NCBI GenBank assembly: GCA_037951165.1
Contig: JBBDHG010000429.1
Coordinates: forward strand, 248,001-312,000
DNA length: 64,000 nucleotides
Reading direction: 5' to 3'
From: Lophius americanus
Lineage: Eukaryota; Chordata; Actinopteri; Lophiiformes; Lophiidae
Both the position numbers and the translations under genes were made by a program. This document shows positions 36,301-50,500 of this stretch, one piece after another. Under the pieces are notes generated by a model. The model searched no databases and was not told the DNA's origin. It saw only the letters and a program-made list of their open reading frames with translations. How positions within the stretch are numbered: the first letter of the stretch is position 1; the number at the start of each line of letters is the position of its first letter.

Positions 36301-39300
36301 ATTGGAGCAATAGGATCGCTTACCAAATCCACACATCTCTTCTGTCGCTTCTTTACTTCATGCTCAAGGTTTTCACATTCTTTTCTTTTGTTGCCAAGCT
36401 CACTTTCCTGCACAGACAACGAGAACCAAGAAACTTACATTTAATCTTTACTGAGGCTTCTAATATGGTTCTGAAACTACGCAAACCTCTTGAATGGGTT
36501 CAAACAAAACAAACACAAGGATACATTGCTAAAGAGCACAACCATAATAACCAAAATATCTGCATTGCTTTGAATTACAGAATACAACTGGATCTAGTTT
36601 TCAGACTGACCTCTGTTATGATTGCAATGAGGTATTACAAAGCTTAGCATCCTTTAATTATTATAAATGCAGCTTACATGCAGGACCAGCATAGGAAAAA
36701 TCAGCTTATTTCAGCACGACTAAAGGACCTCAGTCAAGTATTACCACTGTGACTGTGTGTGTGTGTGTGTGTTGGTGAAGAGGATGCTACAAAGCAGACA
36801 GGCTAATTGCAGACCACCGGCAGCTGACTCTGGTATATAATGGACTCTGCTGCTGATGACACAGCAAGACAATAATGATAATTAAACTGCAATCTGTCTG
36901 ATTTGCTTGATTGGTTATCTTTTGGAGCTTTTAATGGCCTGACTGATGTGAATCAAGTGAGGATGTTCTGTTGTACAACCGTGAGGCTGAACTCTTACCA
37001 TAGATTGGAGCCTAAATGTCTTGTCAGTCAGTCTGGTCAGAGCTTATTTATTTATTTATTTTAGGATCTGGACAGTAATCTTGGCCGACCATTATGTGTA
37101 GAACATACGGACTTACCAATCACTTCATTTCTGCTCCATGCTTTCCTAACTGTGGGCCATTTTATTGTAATCTAATAGTATGATCAAGCTAATTTAAAAG
37201 ATTTATAAAAGTGCCTGATACTATACTATTGCTGCTATCAGTTCTGTAAATACTGTGTGTTTTTTATTTTATTTTATCTGATGTAAAATATTGATTCTCT
37301 CTATTAAAGAAAAACATCAATTCATGTCCAGGGTCTGATTTTCCATCCTGTTGAAGCAACTGAGCAGAGAGCTGGGAGGGAATATGATCTATTTAAACTG
37401 TGAGACCCACTTGTACAATCAGCAAGTGCTTCTGTCCAGTTGCCAAGGTACACGATCAAAATAATCCCAGCATTGCATAACAAATGTGACCATAGTTTTT
37501 CCTTTAGTGGCAGTCAGTTAAAGTCACAGCACTGAAGTGTCACATAAAAAGGCAAGTGGAAGGTGAAGTCGTGCAGGAGTCTCAGAAATAACGGTTTAGA
37601 GGAATAGAGGGATCTGATGGCCAAGCCAGTGTTTTTTTTTTTAGATACTGCAGCAATAACGCTCCAATTTCAGCAGCAAGGCAAAAAAACATGGCCAGGA
37701 CTTTCTGTTAAAAAAATATGTGACACATATGTGATTAAATGACAAATGATAAAATATGAGAAGAATATAAGTGCATTTAAAACGTATTAAGATCCTGTCA
37801 CTTTTTTCATATTTTGCAAAATGGTTCAGATATTTTTTTCCCTTCTTCAATCTCTCCATACCCCCATAATAACAAAGCCAAAACAGAAGTTTAGATTTTT
37901 TTAAAATGTATTAACTTTAACATCAAATTGACTTAAGTATTCTGACCCTCTACTTAAGACACTTAAAATGTAGCTTAGGTGCCACCTTTGAGATGTTTCT
38001 ACACCTTGATGGGAGACCACCATCCCCACCAATTGACTGGACATGACTTGGAAAGGAACCCATCAGTCTAAAAAAGGCCACGCAGAAAAAAAATCAACAC
38101 AGAGCAAAAGCCAATCCGCGAGGTTTTAGTTAGTGCCTGAAGTGCTCAGAGACAGGACTGTGCTGAGACACAGATATGGGAAAGGCTACAAAGAAATGTG
38201 TGCTGCATTCAAAGTTCCCGAGATTGTTTGTAACAATCAAGAACCAGCCAAACATGGCAATTGGGGAGAAGGTGTAAGGGAGGTAACCAACAACCCGACA
38301 GTCACTCTGTCTGAGCTTCACCAATCCTGTGTGGAGATGGGAGAAACTTGCAACTATCATTGCAACATTCCAGAAACTTGGCTCTATAGCAGAATGGCCA
38401 GAACGAAGCCTCTTCTCGGTGAAAGACTCAAGAAAGTCCGATGACGATTGCGGATAAGATGATGATACCGAGAATGAACTGAATTGCTCATCACCTGCCC
38501 GATAACAGCAGGGACTGAGTCACTGGTAAGGGTTGATGGAAAGATGAACGGATCAAACTGCAGAGATAACCTTCATGCAAACCTGGTCCAGAGCGCTCTG
38601 GACCTCAGACTTGGCTGAAAGTTCACCTTCCAACAGGACGATGACCCTTAGCACCAAAACAAACACAGGAATGACGTAGGGACAACTCAATGAACATTGT
38701 TGAGTGTCCCTGCCAGAGCCCTGACTTGAACCCGATCAAACAACTCCTGGGAGACCAGAAACTCGTGGTCCCCATCAGACCTGACAGAGATATCTGTCAG
38801 GCTTCTCTGGTATCTGCAGAGAAGAATGACAGAAAATCACCAATTCCAGGTGTCCCCAGCATGTCGCCTCAGTAACAAGAAGATTCAAGTGTGTAATTGT
38901 TGCCAAAGCTGCTTCAACTGGGTACTAAATTAAGCCCAAAAATTGTGTCAATGTGATATTTCTCTTTTCATAAATTTGCAAACGTTTCTAAAATTCTGTT
39001 TTTCTTTGTTATTATGGGGTATGGGCCGTAGATTAAGGAGAGAAAAGTGACTTTGAACAATTAGAGCATAAGGCTGCAACATAAAGATCTCACCAGAAAC
39101 TTTAGTCGCTGCTCCTCGGTGCGTTCCTCCTGATAGAAGGGGGTTGGGCTAATGCCCTGTCGGGGCGTCACACTCACCCCCGACTCCTTCTCCTCTCCAG
39201 GAGTCTTCTCACACCCTGTTGGAGCTTCATCTAATACCACACATGGGGTCTCTCCTACAACCTGGAAGAATAAGCAGTTTATGTCTTATTAATAGGTAGA

Positions 39301-42300
39301 GTCATCTTGAAAAGTTTAGATCCAATGTAATTGCACTACATAGCCTCTGTTTTTCTATTAAAAACTGTGACCAACGGCTGAGGAGAAAGGAACTATTATA
39401 CTGTGCAGAAGCATCAAACATTAACCCCCACCCAGCATGGACGAGGGATTAGCAGCAAGCCTTATGCCTAGTGGTCCAACTACAATCAATGAATAATCCA
39501 GGGGGAATCCCTCTAGTCTGACATATTAGCAGGAAGTCTGTCCTTTCTTATTAGGCCTCATGTAGTGACTTGAGTAGGATGCTCTTCTTGATTAACTACT
39601 GTTAAAAATGAGTTCTTATTACTCAATTTACAATTCTTCCGGCGTGTATTTAAGTGGGTGGAAGGTTGACACTGGCTAAAGGTTAAGAGTAAGAATCAGT
39701 ATCTAACTTTAGAACAAACCTACTTATGCTCAGAGTAGAACTGTGCTAGTGCCACCAAGGCCATGACCCAATAATAAGATCAAAGCTCTGTCATGTGCTG
39801 TGAAGGAGATGACTGAAGTAAGAACAACCAGTATCCAGTTGACAGGGTCGTGGTTGCCCAATAGTTATTTATGATTGTTGGGAGTGAAGGCTATCGTCTG
39901 ATTATTGTCTGACCTCACAGAGGAGCTACTGTATCACAAATCGCTGAAAAAGTTTGGAAAAGTGTCAGAGCACAGTGCAATGCAGCATGTTGTGTGAGGC
40001 TGCTTAGTTATGCAGATGGGTCAGAATACCAAAGTTGTCCCCTGTCCACTACCTACAATTGGCATGTCAACATTATAACTGGACCATAGAGCAATCACGC
40101 CGTTCATGTGCATGTTACTGTGCTAAGTACATGTAACAAAACATTGTTGACCAAGTACTAGACGTCAACCCCTTCTGCGGGAACATGCTTCCTGGTCACA
40201 CTGCAAAAAATGGTTCAGGAATGACTTAAGGAACAGCACAATGAGTTAAAGGTGTTGATTTGGGCTCCAGATATCCCAGATCTCGATCCAATTGGACGCC
40301 TGTTGATCGTGCTGTACAAACAAGTCTATGGAGATCACACCTCAGCCAACTTAAGAGGACTTCAAGAACATTCTATTAATGTGTTGGCACCAGATGCCAC
40401 AGTGCACCTTCAGAGGTCCATGCCTGGATTGGTCAGAGTTGTTTCCGTGGTTACACGGTGATCACACGATCTTAGGAAAGCAGTTACAATGTTATGATTG
40501 TTGATCTGTTTCAAAAAGTTTCTACTTTGTTGTCAACGTTCCCATTAGATGGTTCTCTACGTTGAGATCATAGTTAGTGTATCAGAAGTACTTTGTCTCT
40601 AAATTTTAGTATAACGTAAATCCCGCAGATGATATAAGCATTCGCCCATGCAACTACAGTGGAACAACTGAAATCTCCCTCAAAATACTGAATTTATATT
40701 ATTACCAATGAGAGGCCGAAGGTTAAGTGATACATTAGTTGAAATCCCATTGGGAAAATCACGATTAAAACATCTGACCTAATTTGAAAAGACAAATGTG
40801 TAAAGTCATGATACTTTTTACAAAGCTGTCACTAGCTCACTCTAGTTACAGGACAAATGGTCTCTCTATATATACTATATATACCAAGCATCCCATTTTC
40901 AGCTTCCTGGGAAGAATCTTCCTTATCATTCCATTCTGCACTTACAGCATAACCATCATGTGAAGGGTTCCTGGCCGCACGCTGTTAAATACAGTATCTG
41001 ATAAACGTTTCGTCATGACGGTGCTTATAGCGGCATGCTTGTATTCCTTTCACCGGTAAAGCAGCTTGTATTAAGAAGTGTGAAGGTTCGCCGTTACAAA
41101 GACTTATGCTCAAGAGTCATGGAAGATCACCGACACTGCAGCGTCCTGGCATAATGCCCAACTTTGTATTTGGTCATCACGCTTGGACCAGTCAGTCTTC
41201 CTGTGACTCTTAATTAGCTTGACGAACTCAAAGTCCCTAACTGGGACTACAATCTCCAAGCTATGTGCCATATTGAAAGTGACACACAGGAAGTGGCGTT
41301 TTCTATCAGAAGCCAATGGAAACCAGGTTCAGATTTAGTTGTCAATTTTATACAATGACAATTTTCAACATTTCAATACGGCTCCCTGAACGCGGTGAGT
41401 GGGAGGCTTGTTCTCCGACTGTGAACACATGTACATGTGGAATCAGATGAAACAACATCATCACGCTCGGCTCAGATGGCATCGGTCAATCCCAAATTTT
41501 AGGGGAAACCCAGTTCAGCCTCTCCATTCAAAACAAGCATGGTCACGTTTTGCTATATTGTTTTTACACACATCAGCAAAAGTCATTATGGAGGGTGGAG
41601 ATTGAGATTTTAGTGAAAAACAGTTTCCTTAAAGCAACAACTTTATTTAAATCCAACACCAAAACATGACTTTCAAACGGCAGGACAAAAGGAACGAAAA
41701 GTGTTTTAAGGAGGAGAACCCCCGGGAGACGACGATGGAGTTTCCTAAATCATTTGTTTGATACTCGTAAAAAACGATCTATTGAGTAACATATTATATG
41801 TATATAAGATAGATCCCCTGGAGTCGATTCACATGCACCACATTTGGACTAAATCGGACAAATGGTTGATAGATGTGTGTTGTAAATATGCAACCGACAA
41901 TTTCCCAAGATCAATCCAGTTGTTCCTCACATTAAGGTCCATGTGGTTGTGAAATCAATCTGTGGATATGAAGTAATATGCCTGACATTTCAGGGGTATA
42001 ATGAAAAAACGTTTGACTACTAAAGATGTCAAAATGTGAGATTTTCACTATAAGATTATCATGACCAAAGAAATTATTTAAAAAAATCACAACACTATTA
42101 CCATGATTTTTCTAATTCCTCTTCAATCTTTTTTAATGTGCGTTGCAAATTAATTACAATTAAATTACAAATGCAGGAACGTGGAAAGAGAATTCTGCAA
42201 TTATTACTGTGTAAAGTTGTATAGAAATAACAATTAGTCTTTGTGAATAATAAGAAGGCAACCAGAGGAAGGAATATAAGACAATTTTGGCATATGTGCA

Positions 42301-45300
42301 TTATTCACTCAACTTCAAGGACAAAATGTCATTGCGATGAGATAATCTATCAGTGTTACTCTGATTTCACCGGTCAGTGGTTGGCTTAGGTCTTCATCCG
42401 GCCTATTGAAATCACAGTGTGACTATCTAAATCTCACACAAGTAATCAATTCCCCTAAAAGACCCTATCCTAAATGATAACAACAGTCCACTCTCATTGA
42501 CTTGGTTTTTATAAATATGCCACACAAGTAAGTCATGTTTTGTTGACAAATGCAATAATAAGTTGTTTGTTGGGCAAGATTTTCTAAGGAGATTAATATA
42601 ATTTTAACTAGGAAATGACTGGGTTTTTTTTTTTTTTTGATGAAAATTGATTTATATAGTAAATAAACACGCTCCATTCCACAAAATTAGAATTAAAGGA
42701 CCTGATAATCCTTCTTTTACAACAGACCTGCCAGATGTACCTCGTGAGCATGATTCCACATGGGCAAGGACACACAAATCAGGGCTAAAGGTGGACTGGC
42801 TTCATTTTTGACAAATCAGATATAAATTTTATTTGGACATAACAGCAGAAAGCCTAAAAAAACCCACAAAAGTTCTGGAAGAGCATCAAATCTTTGTTTG
42901 CTAGCTGTCAGTCAAGCAGTCCTCCACCTTGAATACTGATTGATGGTCTTGGGGTAATTTACAAGACATTTTTTTCCCCCTCTAGTTTATTACCACCCAT
43001 CTATCTTCAATAATTACAGGCCAATTTCTAAGTTCTCTGTTGTGGCAGATGTGCTGGAATCTTCGGTTAGCGAACAAATAAAAGATTACATTGCTACCAA
43101 TTCCATCCTGTCATCATCTGATTCAGGTTTCTCTTACTACTGCTGAAGGTCATAAAGGATACAACCGAAGCTCTGGATAACAAGCTGTGCTGCCTTTCCT
43201 CGTTTCTAGACCTTTATAAGGCCTTTGATACCGTTTATCACAACATTTTAATTGGACATCTTAAAGCTAACGGTTTATCTGATCAAGCAGTGGGGATTTT
43301 ACAGATTACCTCTAAAGCAGGACACGGGGTATTCAGATGGAGGGTACGACTTCAGAGATATTAAAAAATTCTCAGGGGCGTACCACACGGCTCAGTTCTT
43401 GGCCCACTATTATTTACTTCATACACAAACTGTCTTGGAGAGAATCTCAGCCTTTCATGTCTATACTGATGACACTGTTATGTACTGTTCTGCGCCCACT
43501 ACTTTTAAGGTTTTTGAGTATCTTCACCATGTTTTTGATAGAGTACAAAAACAGCTTTGTCAACTACAACATCTTTTAAATACAGACAAAACAGAACTCG
43601 TGCTTTTTACCAACTCAAAATCAGTATGATCACAATTTAAAAACGGTCTGCAAATTGAGTTGGTGTCTTCTTTTAAATACTTAGGGTTCTTAATTGATGA
43701 TCACATGTCTTTTGAAGCACACGCTCCATATGTTACCTAAAACTTTTATTAGGATTTTACTTCAGAAACAAGTTTTGCTTCTCCTTCTGTGTTCATTGGA
43801 AATTGGTTGAATGGAACTTTTCAACTGTTATTGACTTTGGAGATGTGTTATGAAGATGTGATGTGTTACTTCACTCTAGAGATACGGTGCAATTTTTAGT
43901 CCAATCAGAATCGTGAATGAAGCTTTTTCAGCTCCCGTTTCATGGAACAAATTAGGAAATAATCTCCATCTTCAAAACATTGTCACCTTAAATAACCTAA
44001 AAGGTTTGATGAAATCTTCTGAATCCACATTGTTTGTGTGCGAGAAGTTTCAAATGTTTATTTCTATGTGTCTGATTGTATGTTAATTGGATTTCTTATG
44101 TTGCTGCTACTCGTGCTGCTAACCTTGTTAAATAAAGGTTAAATAAAATAAAATCGCAAAGGAAAATTCTTTTCCCATTACTATTAATTACAGGATGAAG
44201 TAAGCTCTCAAACAGCATTTGTTTACATTTTGAAGGCTTTGCGTTTTAGTTGTTTTTTGTTGGGCTACTATACAATAAAGTCGATACCTGTTACAAATAG
44301 ATTAATAATCAGGACGACAACAACAAAAAATGTAAGTATTGTAAAATGGTAAGGAGAAGTAGTAAAAGTATAAACAATTCAGTAATTCTCATATTGTGGA
44401 TATATTAAAGGTCAAAGGTTAGCATCACATTTAAATAGTTCCAGGTTTAAGTCAATTACTTAATTCCATTGTATGCATAAATGTCACACAATAATGTCAA
44501 TGGGCAAAGATTAGAATTTGATCTACAATTCCCAAGGGAATTATTACAAATAGAGTTCCACATGTTTCTGAAAGCAGCTGTGAATCAATGTAAACTGTTA
44601 AGAGAATAACAGAAGAGGCTGCAGCTCAAAACTATACGACAACGCAAGTAACATAGTGTTGAGCTGGGATGAAAACATCTACGGCAAATAATAACTTCGT
44701 AAATGTATGTTTGCTTGATTTCCTTGTAAACGATTTAGCTAAATCTTCAGGGACGACACCCGGAGGAGGCAACTGTCTATGATGAAAACTGAAAACACTT
44801 GTTCTTTGTCAAAGTAATACCCTCTTCTGCCTTATCTCTTTCCCTGTGCTCTTTGTAAAAGCATATGGTTAATATGGTACAATTTACTTTAAAAGTGAAA
44901 TAATTATTTCTTCATTTATTCATATTTTGCCGTTGGGGTATTAAGAATTTGCAGAATGTAACTGTTAGCTTTTCAGTCACAATCCATAATACTGAACGTC
45001 AATCCTTTCAACAATAAATGGGAAAAGGGTTTGTGAAAAATAAACTGCACACTTAAAAGGCGTTAAAACACTAACCAAAGTTGTGGCTACTTTAGATGGT
45101 ACTTATTGCTCGAAATCTAATGAATTTGTAAATACAGTCATGCATCATCAAGAGCTCTGAAAAAGGGTGGAGCCACGCCTGAAGCCAAAGCAGGTGTCGC
45201 TGTACTCCGTCGGATGAGGTCCTAGCTTAGAGGCTCACCTGTACTTGCACACTGTATCAGACAGCAAGGTACCACTGTGGTACCTCAATGTACAAGAGGT

Positions 45301-47553
45301 CGATGTACACTAAAGGATCAAGTACACCTTGGGCCCATGTATACTAAAGCAATGCCAGATCCCATGCAGCAGGCCCTGAATGCCATAAGCACATTGGTGT
45401 AATCCCTGCAGACTACTGAAACGGGTAACTGGATCACTTCTTTTAAAAGCACCTTAATGGATTGCCTGGCCGTTCATTTAAAAAAAGATTTGTATTTATA
45501 TATATATGGAGAATATCGATACCCTCCAATCAAACACTGTCTCACTAATTCGGCCTGTCCAAATTCTTATTCAGGAAAGGTCCAAAATATGTCTGTCACT
45601 AAACTGGGTTTCCGACAGGCTGTCCTTGGCTAGGCCTGTCTCTCTAATTTATAACAAAGTCCAGTCCATCTCCGAGAGGGGTGGGATTGAGAACAGGATT
45701 TACCGACATCAACATTAAATATCAACAGATATGATACTTCCAGGAAAAGCCCTCTGCCGCCTGTCACAATGTTAGCCTAACATGGATAATGTAACATATT
45801 TATAACCTTTAAGAATGAGTTGCTTATTTTAATGTCTCACACTCACTGCCTTGAGCCAATTTTCTTGCACTAACAAATGTCCACGACACTCTTTCATTCT
45901 GAGCTGAGTCTTCTCAGAATCCTGCACAGCTTCTATCATCCAAGTGCAACGCATACAAGTCTAGCCATGGTATCTAGAGTGGTCCTAAGAGATCTATGCA
46001 CACAGACACCAAAACTCGTGAGATGACCTACCCCCTTCGTGTGATCTGTGGCAACATCAAACCTTCCCTCTGCCTGCTAGTTATCCAGAGCAGGGCGAGA
46101 TAGACAAGTCTTTGGTGCGGCTGGAGTCTTACCTACCACCCAAAACCCTCTCACCGCTGCCACAGCAACAGAGAGCGGATTACTGGACTGTACCATTCTG
46201 TTGTTAGAGGGGATTAGAGTTCACACAACATGGCTCCTTTCTGGGTGTGCGCGTGCCACTGGGAGTGCATGTGTGCGACCCACAAATGAGAGATTACCAC
46301 AATCGGCATTCTCATCTGAGCTTCTCAGGCTGAGAGGGGGAAAAAAATCCATAAATAACATGTACGCCTTTAAGTGATGTATGCTGGTTTTAATACACAG
46401 TTTTTTTCCCCTGATGCAGGTTTACAGCGGTGTCACTAACTAAATCTCACCATTACAAATAATGTCCTGTCTGCATTATGTAACTAATTCACGTCGCTAT
46501 GACATGTCTGTATGTTGACACATTTTTGGTTAGGGACTAATTATCTGCGCTTCACTTCATCAGTGAAGAGCTGTTTCTAAGAAATGAAGAGAGGGAAGAT
46601 CAGCATTAAATGAGGAGAGGATCAGAGTGTGAGACTTTAGTGTCTTTGATCAGGCCTAAGTTCAAGACAGGGAATCATCTCATTATGGCTTGTGGCAGAT
46701 TAGTATCGGCTTCAACTGCAAGCCATTATATAACGCTGCAAAACTGCACGCATGTCAACACAAATATCCACTAGGTATTATAACAAACCCAGGGCTAAAT
46801 TGTTCATTACCAAACAATGTCGTATCCGACCTGGAGACTGTGGAACCGACACAATAAAAGAGTTACATAATCTGATCTGTGTTTGTAGTCACATTTATAA
46901 CGACAGGTAAACAGTACAAGTTGTTTTCTAAGATCATTTTGAGCATTTACACTGAGCCTACACTTAATGAGTATGATTTTGGTTATTAACCAATCTGTCC
47001 ATTATTTTCACAATTGAATAATGTTGTGTTTGAAAAGAGGGAATTGCTCCACTGAATTTCCCAGACTTAAAACTGAGCTCCTGTATTTGAAAAGTCTTAA
47101 ACCCAAATATTCTTCAGTTATTTTTACAGATGTTAGAGAAAAGCGGAAAATAAATCGACTCTATTAGACAGGAGTTTTCAGATGTTTTCTGATACAAAGG
47201 AATGACTATACCTTCTCTTCTCCCTGCTCCTCATTTATAGTCCCACACTTCTGTGGGTCGCCGGGGTCCGGGCTACGGTCGTTCGTCAGTCTTGATGTAA
47301 CTGACAGCTGCCTCTGGAGTCGCAGCACCTCCCTCTGAGACTCCCTAAGAAGCCTCTCAAATTCCAATCGCTCAGATGGAACAGGTGAGGCCTGCAAAGA
47401 CACATGCATCAAACACAGCCGTGTGACGATGACATCACCAATTCAATCACAACGTTTTTTATTTGAGTTATGACTCATTTCAAATTTGACCAAATGCAAC
47501 ATTTGCTAATTGCTGTGAACTTCCAACTAGCTATATATATATATATATATATA

Positions 47554-47596
<43 letters not shown>

Positions 47597-50500
47597 TTAT
47601 TGTATTCAAATTTCAACCTCTTCATCCATTGGTGAAAATGTGCTTCAGTTGAAACTGATATCCAACACACCCTTTCATTAGATCAAGGCCCAGCTCATCA
47701 TGTAAGACCTCTTACAATTAACCCCTTAAGAGAAATAAACTGGCTTGGCCAGTAATTAAAATAAGGCATTTAGAAAGGCAGCATAGTATTTCTGCACTGT
47801 CATGTCATCATAAGCAGCCTTCGCAACTCAGGCTCAGCGAGGGTGAGTCCCCATGTTGTCCAGCAGAGGGCGTGCTTGTGGCATTATGAGCCTGTGTCAG
47901 GGATGATAAGTCCAGCTCATTGACCACAGTTTCATGTGGGCTGAGTGGAGGAGTAAGCGGGGACTTGTGTTATAAATACCTTAGAGGTTCCCAGTCTATC
48001 CTCCAGTTCGCTGCACTCTTGCTGGAGGGCAGCAATCTCTTTGTCCTTAGACAGCAATACATCAGCGTGCAGGGCAAGGTCGCGGGCTCGCTGACGGGCA
48101 AATGCTCTCTTGTACTGTTCCACCGACCCAGGTCTCATTAGTGATGGAGAATTCACCTGCACAAGAGCGAGAGGTTTCGGAATAATCACCAGAAAGGATT
48201 TGGTAGATAAAGAAATATACAACAGCAGAATAACGATTAAGGATGTCTTCTATATGTGATTAATCTCTTTTGAGAAAACAACTGCTAATGTTATTAAGTA
48301 AAAAGAAAGTAGAGCTGCCAGTCCTGCCCTTTTGATGATGTTTAAGATCCGTTAAGATGATGTATGAAATCACAGGGAGAGTGATAAAAATACACCCCAG
48401 GTGTGCTACTTTCTGAGCGCTTACCTTGTGTTTTAGTGGAAAGATATTCTGGCTCTCACTTGGGCTACTATCAGCGCTGAGTTCCTACAAATCATTCTAT
48501 ATTTGCTGATATTGATTTATATGAAGTGTCTATTTCCCGTCAATGATCAGAATGAGGGTCAGGAGAACAGATGTGGACTACACTGTAGAAGCTGGGATAA
48601 AGACAGAAGGTCCTTAAAATGTTTGCTAGACTAATGCACTTAGATGACTATTAATAATCAAAAGAGATATGCTGAGTTTTCTTTAAAACACCATGAAATT
48701 GCACCTGATTTTATTTTATTATGGTGCTCATGTGAACAACATGTGAACAAAAAGATCCCGACAAACAATTTACAAATGTATCGATTAAATTAGGAAATTA
48801 TGGAGAAAAGATTCCTTGAAGCTCATTCAATTATTCACTTCTATGTTTTGATAGCTAGCTATGGTGGTTCAAAAAAGGATGTATCAGAAATGTCCTCTCA
48901 GAATTCCTTTTCATTTCATTGATCAAACTTTATGCTTTAATCAGAAATACAGCGGTTGATATTTATGTTTATGTTAAGTTACAAATGATAACCAATATGT
49001 TTTGTAACAAACACTTTGTTTCGATCGTGTGAATGCGAAAATATTTTATAAGGAATGTTGAGGAGGCTTTCATCCTTGAACTTTGTGTAAATAGATCTTT
49101 AGTTTGCTTCATGTAATCATTCTGTTGGGCTGCTCAGGACAACTTAACACCGTGAAGGTATTTTTAAACAATCCATTCACGAGAACTGTTCTGTTCAGAT
49201 GGTTACCAGACATGGAGGGGATGTGACTGGTGATGCCTGACGATGAATCAACGTCAGTGCTTAGGTCAGAGTGAGGGCAAACTCAGTGAGAAAGCATGTT
49301 TACTGTGAAACTCTTGGTATTTGTGTGGCGTACCACTTTGAGGTTGGCCTCCTGCAGTTTCCTAGCCCTCTCTTCTAGCCTCTTAGCAAGAACAGCCAGC
49401 TCTGTGTTCTTTCTCCTCAGTCTTCTGACCTTCTCTTCAGTCTCTGGGGCGCTGCTCTTCCGCTAAACACATGCGAGACAAATATCATCATATCAGCTGA
49501 TGCTTGCAGAAAACAACCAACACCGAGGCAGAACAGAGAAAGTCAGAAAAAAAAAGTAAACGTTAAAAAGCTTCTTGTCACATTCCTTGGAAAAGGTCAG
49601 CATGATGACGGATTAATGAACTATTTATAAGCTGAATGAATGACTGTAAAAAACAAAACAAGCGACTGTATCTAACTCAAACAAGGCTAAATTTAAATGT
49701 GGAAAAATCTTTCTGTGCACCTGGCCTACTTTCTAGCTCACTCAGAACCACAAACCCTTGTTATTTTTAGTCTTACCAGCAGGCCGTTCTCTTCTCTCAG
49801 TGTGGTACAAGTCTTCTCCAGCTCATCGAGGGCTCGCAAGAGCTCAGAGTTCTGACGCACCAGGAACCCATAGTCAGTACCATTCTGGAAGACAAGCACA
49901 AAAGGAAAAGATCCAAAGTTTACCAACCACTGGCTTGGTTGTTTTCATTTTTATTTTACTCTGGAATTGTATAAATCATATCCCATCTACAATTACAGGA
50001 AATCCCCTCTCAGCTGTCGGACAATGTAAAGTGGATTCAGAATAAAACAAATAAATAGATACTTTATTTGACCAGAGGGAACTTCAAGATATCTGCCTTT
50101 GACCATTGGTTGGGATACGGTCGTTCCGTCCGCTGATTTTCATATCTAAAATCATTTTGTCATTTTACATACATCATAAACTCCTGATATTAATTATTTC
50201 CATGCACTGAATGTCCAGGACTGTCCCAGAGACATCTTATTTCTATTCTACTTTACAGATTATCTTTATGACACAGAAATGGTTGAAACATTAGAATATT
50301 ACTAGGGTTAAACACATTTGGGGTAAATTGATAATAGTCTCAGACTCTGTCTGAGGTGAGGCTGAGTGTTACTGATTACATTGTGAAAACCCGGATTGGG
50401 CTTTCATTTGAATAAAAGAAAAAGCAGACCTTCCTCTGTCGCATATATGTTTGACATGAAGCCCGGGTATGGAAGGGCATGAAAGTGGACCGGGACATAA

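Noticed and set aside
36267..36647. 126-codon plus-strand ORF
   Set aside because: It overlaps the antisense of tspoap1 exon 7 and otherwise covers intron.
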